From positions 1 through 11,542 of the forward strand of contig DAOUAJ010000453.1 in NCBI GenBank assembly GCA_034433615.1: a DNA stretch of 11,542 bases. The letters are read 5' to 3'. The notes under the pieces are model-generated. The model was not told where the DNA came from. It worked only from the letters and a program-made list of their open reading frames with translations, and searched no databases. A program made the position numbers and the translations under genes. Numbering within the stretch: position 1 is the first letter of the stretch; each line of letters starts with the position of its first letter. Source of the DNA: DAOUAJ01 sp034433615 (GTDB lineage: Bacteria; Chloroflexota; Anaerolineae; DUEN01). This document shows positions 1-5,020 of this stretch, in pieces.

Positions 1-213
1 GGTCTTGCCCTCGCCGTAAATGCGCGGGGGGGCGGTGGGTACAGGAGTGGGAGATGGGACAGGGGTTGCTGTGGGAGCTGCAGCCGGCGCTGCGGGGGCG
101 GCTGGCGCGGGTGCAACCGGCGCACAGGCTGCTACGGCGGCTGTGGCTGCGCCCACTCCCATCCACTTCAACAGTTCACGGCGGCTCATTCGCTGATTGA
201 GAAACGCTGCCAT
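1..213 (-). CDS. Tat-exported lipoprotein, probable ABC-transporter solute-binding protein (N-terminal fragment)
   Basis: Only the first 71 codons are visible; the gene runs out of the left edge. The start ATG at 213-211 has a strong AGGAGG ribosome site just upstream. The protein begins MAAFLNQRMSRRELLKWMGV, with a twin-arginine motif (SRRELLKW) at residues 9-16. A short hydrophobic Gly/Ala core follows, then a lipobox ending in Cys29 (VAAC). Residues 30-63 are an Ala/Pro/Thr linker typical of lipoproteins tethered to the outer face of the membrane. In Chloroflexota this architecture is characteristic of extracellular solute-binding proteins of sugar or peptide ABC importers, but the ligand-binding domain lies outside the window, so that assignment is inference. 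It lies downstream of the deoR-type gene on the same strand, which fits a regulator-transporter operon. Export and lipidation are well supported; substrate is unknown. Confidence 0.75.
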   Translation of the reverse strand, partial: MAAFLNQRMSRRELLKWMGVGAATAAVAACAPVAPAPAAPAAPAAAPTATPVPSPTPVPTAPPRIYGEGKT

Positions 214-365
214 ACTTGTGTCCTCCTTCTCTGGCGCTGCTAGATGGACATTACGAGATCGCTATCTCCAAGTTCGCTCTTTCCCTTCAGTTTGCCCTTT
301 CATCACCTCCTCTCTCCAGACAAGCGTCCCACTACCGCTTCTTCCAGGTCAGCCACTCGACCAGG

Positions 366-1160
366 TCAGTCTGTTCCATCGGAGGACAGACGCCTTGGAG
401 TTATTACCCTCACTCCCTCGGCCTCGATCGCCTCGATTGCTTGAGCGGGAAGGCCGTCATCGGTGACCAGCTTATGGATGGCCCGCAAGGGGGTGATCCG
501 GACAAGGGTTACCACCCCCCACTTGCTGCTGTCGGCCACCAGAATCACCTCCTGTGCCGCCCGGATCATGGCCTGCTTGACCTCCGTCTCCCATAGATCG
601 GGATCTGTGGCCCCTTTGTCTACGGTGAAGCCCGCCGCGCTGAGGAAAAGCTTATCCACCGACAGGCGCGCAAGCTCCGTGACGACCATAGGGCCTACGG
701 TGCATCGCTCCTTTCGCTTCAGCATCCCCCCCAGAAGGATCGTCGAGACCTGTGGGAATTGGCATAGCTCTTCGGCGACGGGTAGAGCGTTGGTGACGAC
801 CGTGAGATCCTTCTTGCCCGCCAAATTGCGGGCTACCTGCTGGGTCGTGGTGCCTGCATCCAGAATAACCCTTTCGCCATCACGGATCAGTTGAGCCGCC
901 ATTCGCCCGATGATTTGCTTCTCCTGGCTGAATTGTCCGTCTCGTTCTGCGAAAGATCTCTCACTGACCACGCTCTGATAGGCCATCACACCACCATGCA
1001 CGCGCTTGGCCAGAGCTTTCTCCTCGAGCCAATCCAGGTCTCGTCGGATGGTCATGCTCGAGACTCCCAACAGCTCGCTCAGCTTCGCTACGGACACTAT
1101 GCCGTTTTCGCTTTCATTCAGCACGTCCAGGATGCGAAGCCGCCGCTCCTCAGCCAGCAT
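366..1160 (-). CDS. DeoR-family transcriptional regulator
   Basis: 264-aa protein of the usual DeoR length. Residues 1-57 form the N-terminal winged helix-turn-helix; the recognition part is around 24-48 (KLSELLGVSSMTIRRDLDWL). The C-terminal DeoR sensor domain, related to sugar-phosphate isomerases, has its conserved landmarks: DAGTTT at 101-106, TNAL at 123-126, GG at 144-145, VGP at 155-157, the FLSAAGF segment near 172-178, and E193-K195 leading to VADSSK at 208-213. Such proteins usually repress sugar or nucleoside catabolic operons and are released by a phosphorylated sugar. The start ATG is at 1160-1158, preceded by a GGGGGAAG ribosome site. It is transcribed from a consensus promoter at 1200-1228. 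The solute-binding protein gene begins 152 bases downstream on the same strand, so the likely target is that transporter plus autoregulation. The effector cannot be told from sequence. Confidence 0.93.
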   Translation of the reverse strand: MLAEERRLRILDVLNESENGIVSVAKLSELLGVSSMTIRRDLDWLEEKALAKRVHGGVMAYQSVVSERSFAERDGQFSQEKQIIGRMAAQLIRDGERVILDAGTTTQQVARNLAGKKDLTVVTNALPVAEELCQFPQVSTILLGGMLKRKERCTVGPMVVTELARLSVDKLFLSAAGFTVDKGATDPDLWETEVKQAMIRAAQEVILVADSSKWGVVTLVRITPLRAIHKLVTDDGLPAQAIEAIEAEGVRVITPRRLSSDGTD

Positions 1161-1199
1161 CTGTTTTCTTCCCCCTCATTTGTGTGCGTTCCTTTTTCA

Positions 1200-1228
1200 A
1201 TTATAGCATAATACCCGGCGCATGTCAA
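1200..1228 (-). promoter_or_regulatory. Consensus sigma-70 promoter of the deoR-type gene
   Basis: On the minus strand, TTGACA (1228-1223) and TATAAT (1205-1200) are both perfect consensus hexamers, separated by exactly 17 bases. Transcription would start near 1193, giving a leader of about 33 bases before the ATG at 1160. The repeat ATAATACCCGG (plus-strand reading) lies within the spacer, so a protein bound there would block RNA polymerase. Confidence 0.85.
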
Positions 1229-1247
1229 GTCATTAGCAAAATAATAC

Positions 1248-1276
1248 CGGGGATTCGATCAAAAACGAACACCCCG
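1248..1276. promoter_or_regulatory. Interrupted palindrome between divergent promoters, candidate operator
   Basis: CGGGG (1248-1252) and TTCG (1254-1257) are mirrored by CGAA (1266-1269) and CCCCG (1272-1276) around an A-rich centre. That gives nine paired positions per arm with small offsets. It lies almost midway between the minus-strand -35 at 1223-1228 and the plus-strand -35 at 1292-1297. A nearby direct repeat, ATAATACC, occurs at 1208-1215 and 1241-1248. Binding by the neighbouring DeoR-type protein is inference only. Confidence 0.4.
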
Positions 1277-1291
1277 TTTCGCTGAGCCTGT

Positions 1292-1321
1292 TTGACATGA
1301 ACGTTTTCGGCATGGTAGACT
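1292..1321 (+). promoter_or_regulatory. Promoter for the plus-strand block starting at 1381
   Basis: TTGACA (1292-1297) is followed after 18 bases by TAGACT (1316-1321), which has an extended -10 TGG immediately upstream (1313-1315). Transcription would begin near 1328, leaving a leader of about 53 bases. The -35 with its next two bases, TTGACATG, is mirrored by CATGTCAA at 1221-1228, the -35 of the divergent promoter. Confidence 0.6.
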
Positions 1322-1380
1322 GTGTTTCATGAGGCAACAAGATCGTAGAGATGGAATAATCTCCTTCAAGAGGCTTTGCT

Positions 1381-1803
1381 ATGAATGAGAGACAAACTGG
1401 CTCGTGCCCCCTTGGCCTTTCTGGAGACTTGATCGGTGATAGCGCGTTATTGCGCATGGGCCAGGGGGAGAAGCTGTACAAGCTTTACTTTTTCCGGCCG
1501 GCCCGGGGGCGCGGCGAGTACTTCGAACATCGAGTGTTGGCCAAGCTACGTGCCAATGGGATGTTGGAGATGATCAGCTACACCGTTCGGGTGCCGTCCA
1601 ATGGTCAGCCTGAGAGATCCAACGTGCTGCGAGTGCCCGCAGTGCCGACAGGGACCCTGGAGCGCATCGTCAACCATATCCTGGTGCAGACCCACGCGGC
1701 CCCGGATGAGTTCGAAGAGGTTGATCTCACTGGGTTTGACACGCTGGACGAGCAACTGGATCATTTGCGTGACCGTGGGCTGATGGATGAGATGGAGGGG
1801 TAG
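1381..1803 (+). CDS. Hypothetical protein, 140 aa
   Basis: I do not recognise this protein. The start ATG at 1381 is supported by AAGAGG at 1367-1372 and by the promoter at 1292-1321; an internal ATG at 1456 has no ribosome site. It is soluble, with no signal peptide or membrane segment. Residues 30-75 look like a small beta-rich basic region (KLYKLYFFRPARGRGEYFEHR, then SYTVRVP). The C-terminal third is acidic (DEFEEVDLTGFDTLDEQLDHL, then DEMEG) and probably helical. There is one Cys and no obvious catalytic motif. The gene ends with tandem TAG TAG stops. It precedes the dGTPase gene by 83 bases on the same strand and may be cotranscribed. Codon use resembles that of its neighbours, so I take it as a real gene of unknown role. 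Confidence 0.7.
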   Translation: MNERQTGSCPLGLSGDLIGDSALLRMGQGEKLYKLYFFRPARGRGEYFEHRVLAKLRANGMLEMISYTVRVPSNGQPERSNVLRVPAVPTGTLERIVNHILVQTHAAPDEFEEVDLTGFDTLDEQLDHLRDRGLMDEMEG

Positions 1804-1808
1804 TAGAT

Positions 1809-1862
1809 CGTATTGCGTATTTCGTATTGCGTAAGCCAAACGCGCAGCACGCAACACGCAGC
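1809..1862. repeat. Short GCGTATT-type intergenic repeat with inverted right half
   Basis: CGTATTGCGTA occurs twice in direct orientation (1809-1819 and 1823-1833). It is followed by a degenerate inverted counterpart rich in CACGCAACACGC (about 1841-1862); for example TTGCGT at 1827-1832 mirrors ACGCAA at 1849-1854. The element fills the gap between the hypothetical gene and the dGTPase gene. It leaves a TTG in frame with the downstream gene, which could mislead start calling. It resembles degenerate intergenic repeats, not coding sequence. Confidence 0.6.
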
Positions 1863-1886
1863 ATGTCTTACGAGGAGAGGTTGACC

Positions 1887-3044
1887 ATGCTTGCTCGAAC
1901 ACTTCTGGAAGAACGCGAGCGCATGACCTTAGCACCCTATGCCATGAAGAGCGGTGATTCGCGCGGCCGCGTGGTGCCGGAGGACGAGCACCCTTACCGG
2001 ACGGCGTACCAGAAGGATCGCGACCGCATCATCCACACCACGGCTTTCCGCCGGCTGGCCTACAAGACTCAAGTCTTCGTCTACTACGAAGGCGACCACT
2101 ATCGCACCCGGTTGACCCACACCATCGAGGTGGCCCAGATCGGGCGGACGATGGCGAGGGCGCTGGGAGCCAACGAGGACCTGGTGGAGACCATTTGCCT
2201 GGCCCACGATCTGGGGCATCCCCCCTTCGGACACACGGGCGAGGCAGTGCTCAACGAGTGTATGCGCGAGCATGGCGGCTTCGACCACCAGCGCCAGACC
2301 ATGCGCGTGGTGGAAAAGCTGGAGCGGCGATTCCCCGATTTTCCCGGCCTGAACCTGACCTACGAGGTGCGAGAGGGCCTGGTCAAGCACGACACCGACT
2401 ACGACGTGGCCCACGCCGCCGGGTATGAGCCGGAAAAAGCCGGCACGCTGGAGTGCCAGATCGCCAACCTGGCCGACGAGATCGCATACAGCACGTCGGA
2501 TCTGGACGACGGCCTGCGCGCCGGGCTGTTAGCGCCTGGAGATGTACAACGGCTTGCTATCTGGCAGGACGTGATGCGGTCGTTGGGGGAGCCGCTCGAC
2601 CGGCCCATAGACGTGATGCTACGGCATCGAGCCGTCCGGCGGCTGGTGGGGATTGAAGTGACGGCTGCACTGGAAGAGACGACGCGGCGTTTACAGGAAA
2701 GTGGCATCCAGTCAGTAGAAGAGCTACGGGCGTTGGGGCGGAACGTGGCAGGTTTTTCCTCAGAGATGGACGAGAAAAACCGGGAGCTACGCCAGTTCCT
2801 CATGAAGCACTTCTACCGGCACTACCGCGTCATCCGCATGACGGAGAAGGCTCGTCGTCTGTTGCGCGACCTCTTCTCCGCTTATGTGGACGCACCAACG
2901 CAGTTGCCCACCGAGACGCTGGCCCGTGCCAGCGAGGAGCCGGATGGGATCTACCGCGTCGTCTGCGACTACATCGCCGGCATGACCGACCGCTACGCGC
3001 TGGACGAGTACCGCAAGCTGTTCGACCCCGAGACGCGCGCGTGA
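1887..3044 (+). CDS. dgt: Deoxyguanosinetriphosphate triphosphohydrolase-like protein (HD domain)
   Basis: 385-aa HD-superfamily phosphohydrolase that removes triphosphate from dGTP (or other dNTPs), helping to control the dNTP pool in the cytoplasm. The opening ERMTLAPYAMKSGDSRGR and the core PYRTAYQKDRDRIIHTTAFRRLAYKTQVF are typical of the dGTPase-like subfamily. The metal-binding HD motif is visible as His78 (RLTHTIEVAQI) and His107-Asp108 (LAHDLGH), followed by PPFGHTGE and GGFDHQRQ. The segment NLADEIAYSTSDLDDG carries the second conserved Asp region. The start at 1887 is chosen because GAGGAGAGG (1872-1880) sits six bases upstream. In-frame ATG 1863 and TTG 1827 would translate part of the upstream repeat and are less likely. 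The next gene starts within about 10 bases, so the two are probably cotranscribed. Substrate specificity within the family is not certain. Confidence 0.93.
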   Translation: MLARTLLEERERMTLAPYAMKSGDSRGRVVPEDEHPYRTAYQKDRDRIIHTTAFRRLAYKTQVFVYYEGDHYRTRLTHTIEVAQIGRTMARALGANEDLVETICLAHDLGHPPFGHTGEAVLNECMREHGGFDHQRQTMRVVEKLERRFPDFPGLNLTYEVREGLVKHDTDYDVAHAAGYEPEKAGTLECQIANLADEIAYSTSDLDDGLRAGLLAPGDVQRLAIWQDVMRSLGEPLDRPIDVMLRHRAVRRLVGIEVTAALEETTRRLQESGIQSVEELRALGRNVAGFSSEMDEKNRELRQFLMKHFYRHYRVIRMTEKARRLLRDLFSAYVDAPTQLPTETLARASEEPDGIYRVVCDYIAGMTDRYALDEYRKLFDPETRA

Positions 3045-3054
3045 TCAGGTGATG

Positions 3055-3555
3055 ATGAATATGCCGCGCACAGTTGGATCCACGAGACGACGCTGGTCCC
3101 GCACCAAACGTCAGCCCTGGGAGCCATTCGAGGGCCGTGTGCCCTATGGCAGCCGGCTGGCACAGGCGCTGCATTTGAGCCCCATGGTGGTGGAAGCGCT
3201 GATCGCCTTCGGCGAAGCGCGCTGGCCACGTCGCCTGTGGGCGCCCTGGCGTCGCCGCTTTGAAATCTACTTCGAGAGCCGCGATGAGGATCAGACAGGT
3301 AAATTCACCTGGTACGTGGTCTCTCGCATAGGCTGGCAAGACCGGTTGGGCAAACCACCTCAGCGTGACTATTACCCCGTCGAGTTGCGCTTCTCTGTGC
3401 GGCAGGATCAACCGGCCGTCCTCGAAATCATGGGCCGCAGCGCGTACCTCAACCGGCTGTCTCTAGATCGCGTGCTGCAAGAAATCCTGGAGGACGAAGT
3501 GCAGGCGCATCGCATGGACGATGAGCGCTTCCAGGAGATGAAGCGGCTGCTGTAG
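3055..3555 (+). CDS. Hypothetical Arg/Trp-rich protein, about 166 aa
   Basis: I do not recognise this protein. It begins right after the dGTPase stop codon, which suggests translational coupling. Four candidate starts lie within 12 bases (GTG 3049, ATG 3052, 3055, 3061). The only ribosome-site-like sequence, AGGTGAT at 3047-3053, fits 3055 or 3061 best, so the first few residues are uncertain. The N-terminal 25 residues are strongly basic (TRRRWSRTKRQPWEP). The middle is rich in Trp and Arg (RWPRRLWAPWRRRFEIYFESRDED), followed by beta-like stretches (KFTWYVVSRIGW, YYPVELRFSVRQ) and an acidic helical tail (LDRVLQEILEDEVQAHRMDDERFQEM). There is no membrane segment or signal peptide. The basic surface would fit nucleic-acid binding, but nothing proves it. 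Tight linkage to the dGTPase gene is the main clue. Confidence 0.72.
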   Translation: MNMPRTVGSTRRRWSRTKRQPWEPFEGRVPYGSRLAQALHLSPMVVEALIAFGEARWPRRLWAPWRRRFEIYFESRDEDQTGKFTWYVVSRIGWQDRLGKPPQRDYYPVELRFSVRQDQPAVLEIMGRSAYLNRLSLDRVLQEILEDEVQAHRMDDERFQEMKRLL

Positions 3556-3673
3556 CCTCGATTCCCTGCATCGCGAGTGATGCCACGGCATACACCTGTC
3601 CTGAAAATACCACCGCCCATATCATTCCGAGCCCCTTTCGCCTCGGTCGGGAGACCTTCGGCGATCAAGGGGT

Positions 3674-3766
3674 CCCTGGCCTGCACCCTGGCCTCTGGCC
3701 TGCACAGCGGCTCAGGGCAGGCTGGACGTCGTACAGTCTATCCTCATAGAGGGGCCAGGGGCCAGG
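3674..3766. repeat. CCTGGCCTG palindromic repeat cluster
   Basis: CCCTGGCCTGCAC (3674-3686) is repeated as CTGGCCTGCAC (3695-3705) and answered by CAGGGCAGGCT (3713-3723). Two GGCCAGG units (3753-3759 and 3760-3766) are the reverse complement of the CCTGGCC units at 3675-3681 and 3688-3694, so the block can form long-range stems. The same left and right arms recur at 4967-4997 and 5037-5061, inside two genes. Confidence 0.65.
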
Positions 3767-3768
3767 AT

Positions 3769-3801
3769 CCAGGGTTTCAACTGCAGCGTGAAACAGCCTG
3801 G
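3769..3801. repeat. Hairpin-forming inverted repeat
   Basis: CCAGG-GTTTCA (3769-3779) pairs with TGAAAC (3789-3794) and CCTGG (3797-3801) across a nine-base loop, leaving an AG bulge: 11 paired positions. A second hairpin, AGAGCC-AGGT-GGCTCT (3802-3817), follows directly and ends on the first base of the -35 element. Neither is followed by a clean T-run, so a terminator role is uncertain. Confidence 0.55.
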
Positions 3802-3816
3802 AGAGCCAGGTGGCTC

Positions 3817-3845
3817 TTGACTTCTCACGGGAAAGCTGGTATAAA
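3817..3845 (+). promoter_or_regulatory. Extended -10 promoter for the DksA/TraR-type gene
   Basis: TTGACT (3817-3822), a 17-base spacer, and TATAAA (3840-3845) preceded by TGG (3837-3839). Transcription would start near 3852, giving a leader of about 84 bases. The 7-base arms CTCACGG (3824-3830) and CCGTGAG (3869-3875) bracket the -10 and the start point and could serve as an operator pair or as part of a stem involving the leader. Confidence 0.75.
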
Positions 3846-3935
3846 AGGGTACAAGTTTCGGCCAATCACCGTGAGAGAAGTTCTTAGCGCCGAGAAGGGA
3901 TTTGCGTATTGGTCGCCAGGCTGATGAGGTGAGAG

Positions 3936-4316
3936 ATGCGCCCCCTACAGGAAGCTGCACAGAAAGAGCGAAAGCGCCTGGAAGCAGAGCGCAACCAGGT
4001 GATGCAAGATATGCAAATGCTGAGAGAGTCGCTCAAGAACGAGGTGGACATTGATCTGGAGGAAGGTGACCCGGACCTGATCGAGCGGGAAAAGAATGCC
4101 GCATTGTTGGCCGCCCTGGAACGCAAGCTAGAATCCATTGAAGTGGCGTTGCGCGCTATTGAAAAAGGGTTATACGGCGTCTGCGAGCGATGTGGTCAGC
4201 CCATTGCTCCAGAACGCCTGGAGGTCAAACCGGACGCCACCCTCTGCCTTCCGTGCCAGATCGAGGTCGAGAAGCTGATCAAACGTGGCCTTTATCGCCC
4301 CCTGGAGGAAGCGTGA
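3936..4316 (+). CDS. DksA/TraR-family C4 zinc-finger protein
   Basis: 126-aa protein with the DksA/TraR layout. Residues 1-75 are a charged helical segment expected to form a coiled-coil hairpin. The C-terminal zinc finger follows, with Cys83-x2-Cys86 (GLYGVCERCGQPI) and Cys104-x2-Cys107 (ATLCLPCQIE). The GLYGxCxxCGxxI...RLEVKP...LCLPCQ pattern is diagnostic. Family members bind RNA polymerase through the secondary channel and modulate initiation, often with ppGpp; some short relatives have other roles. The tip region, DIDLEEGDPDLIE at 38-50, is acidic, as in DksA, but I cannot align the exact DxxDxA motif. The start at 3936 has a good GAGGTGA site six bases upstream. It is probably monocistronic, with a strong promoter in front and a hairpin terminator at 4418-4464. 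Confidence 0.9.
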   Translation: MRPLQEAAQKERKRLEAERNQVMQDMQMLRESLKNEVDIDLEEGDPDLIEREKNAALLAALERKLESIEVALRAIEKGLYGVCERCGQPIAPERLEVKPDATLCLPCQIEVEKLIKRGLYRPLEEA

Positions 4317-4417
4317 AACCCACCATATCGCCTCCCGTATCGAACGCAAGGTTCAGATGACGACCGGAGAAGGGTACGGCCAGTGTGATCAAGCATAGAA
4401 TCCAGCAGGCCATAACG

Positions 4418-4464
4418 GGGGTTGGACACTTGCGTAGAGCGATGTGCCGACCCCTGTTTTCTTT
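4418..4464 (+). terminator. Rho-independent terminator after the DksA/TraR-type gene
   Basis: GGGGTTGG (4418-4425) pairs with CCGACCCC (4447-4454), with one G-U wobble in RNA. CAC/GTG (4427-4429 with 4444-4446) and TTGC/GCGA (4430-4433 with 4439-4442) extend the stem to a GTAGA loop. The T-rich tail TGTTTTCTTT (4455-4464) follows immediately. It lies about 100 bases past the DksA-type stop and 44 bases before the dCMP deaminase start, so it could alternatively attenuate the downstream gene. Confidence 0.7.
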
Positions 4465-4508
4465 CGATAGAAGAGAATTACCACGCATCTCAGATGAGGA
4501 GTCTCTCG

Positions 4509-5015
4509 ATGCCTCGACCTTCCTGGGATGAGTATTTCATGGGCATTGCCTTCCAGGTGGCGAAACGCAGTACCTGTGACCGGGCGCGGGTGGGGGCCAT
4601 CATCGTCAAAGACCGGCGCATCCTGACTACGGGCTATAATGGTGCGCCAGCGGGATTGCCGCACTGCGATGACATCGGGCATCTGATGGTTGACGGACAC
4701 TGTGTCCGTACGCTCCACGCAGAGCAGAACGCCATCATCCAGGCTGCTCTGCACGGCGTCAGCGTCCAGGGAGGCACCATGTACGTCACCCACCAGCCCT
4801 GCCTGACCTGCGCCAAGATGATCATCAACGCGGGTATTGTGCGCGTCGTCTACGCCGGTGACTATCCCGACGAGAACTCGCGCGCCTTCCTGGCCCAGGC
4901 TGGCGTGGGGCTGCAACACTTTCCAGCCTCGCCTCAGACCACAGATGTGGCTTGTACTCTTCGTTTCCCTGGCCTGCACGACGGTCCAGGGCAGGCTCAG
5001 AAGGGTGAAGGTTGA
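4509..5015 (+). CDS. dCMP deaminase family protein
   Basis: 168-aa cytidine/deoxycytidylate deaminase-fold zinc enzyme. Family members convert dCMP to dUMP, the thymidylate precursor. The catalytic signature is HAEQNAII, with zinc ligand His70 and proton-shuttling Glu72, plus PCLTC, with zinc ligands Cys98 and Cys101. The upstream STCDRARVGAIIVKDRRILTTGYNGAPAGLPHCDD segment is typical of dCMP deaminase and ComEB-type proteins. The start at 4509 is chosen because GAGGAG (4496-4501) lies seven bases upstream; ATG 4494 would put that site inside the gene. The C-terminal 16 residues or so (FPGLHDGPGQAQKGEG) extend past the usual fold and are encoded by a palindromic repeat that also occurs elsewhere in the window. 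The GH1 gene starts five bases after the stop. It could also be a related ComE-type deaminase. Confidence 0.92.
   Translation: MPRPSWDEYFMGIAFQVAKRSTCDRARVGAIIVKDRRILTTGYNGAPAGLPHCDDIGHLMVDGHCVRTLHAEQNAIIQAALHGVSVQGGTMYVTHQPCLTCAKMIINAGIVRVVYAGDYPDENSRAFLAQAGVGLQHFPASPQTTDVACTLRFPGLHDGPGQAQKGEG
4967..5000. repeat. CCTGGCCTG palindromic repeat inside the dCMP deaminase 3' end
   Basis: CCCTGG (4967-4972) mirrors CCAGGG (4986-4991), and the overlapping GCCTGC (4972-4977) mirrors GCAGGC (4991-4996). The left arm CCCTGGCCTGCAC is identical to 3674-3686, and the right arm CAGGGCAGGCT is identical to 3713-3723. It encodes deaminase residues 153-164. Confidence 0.65.
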
Positions 5016-5020
5016 TCACG

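Larger units (their letters stand above)
3556..3935. other. 380-bp non-coding region rich in inverted repeats, upstream of the DksA-type gene
   Basis: No convincing gene lies here. An open frame at 3577-3924 has no ribosome site, low-complexity Gly/Ser/Arg composition, and runs through the repeats and promoter, so I reject it. The region holds a cluster of CCTGGCC/GGCCAGG repeats (3674-3766), two adjoining hairpins (3769-3801 and 3802-3817), a strong promoter (3817-3845), and a CTCACGG/CCGTGAG inverted pair (3824-3830 and 3869-3875) flanking the -10 and predicted transcription start. Confidence 0.7.

Noticed and set aside
1827..1886. Upstream TTG (1827) or ATG (1863) as the dGTPase start
   Set aside because: Both would translate part of the intergenic repeat, while ATG 1887 has an excellent ribosome site at ideal spacing.
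3577..3924. Open frame of 115 codons in the gap before the DksA-type gene
   Set aside because: No ribosome site, composition dominated by repeat-derived Gly/Arg/Ser, and it crosses the palindromic cluster and the promoter.
4422..4508. Upstream TTG extension of dCMP deaminase
   Set aside because: It would run through the terminator hairpin; ATG 4509 has a good ribosome site and matches the usual N-terminus (SWDEYFM).
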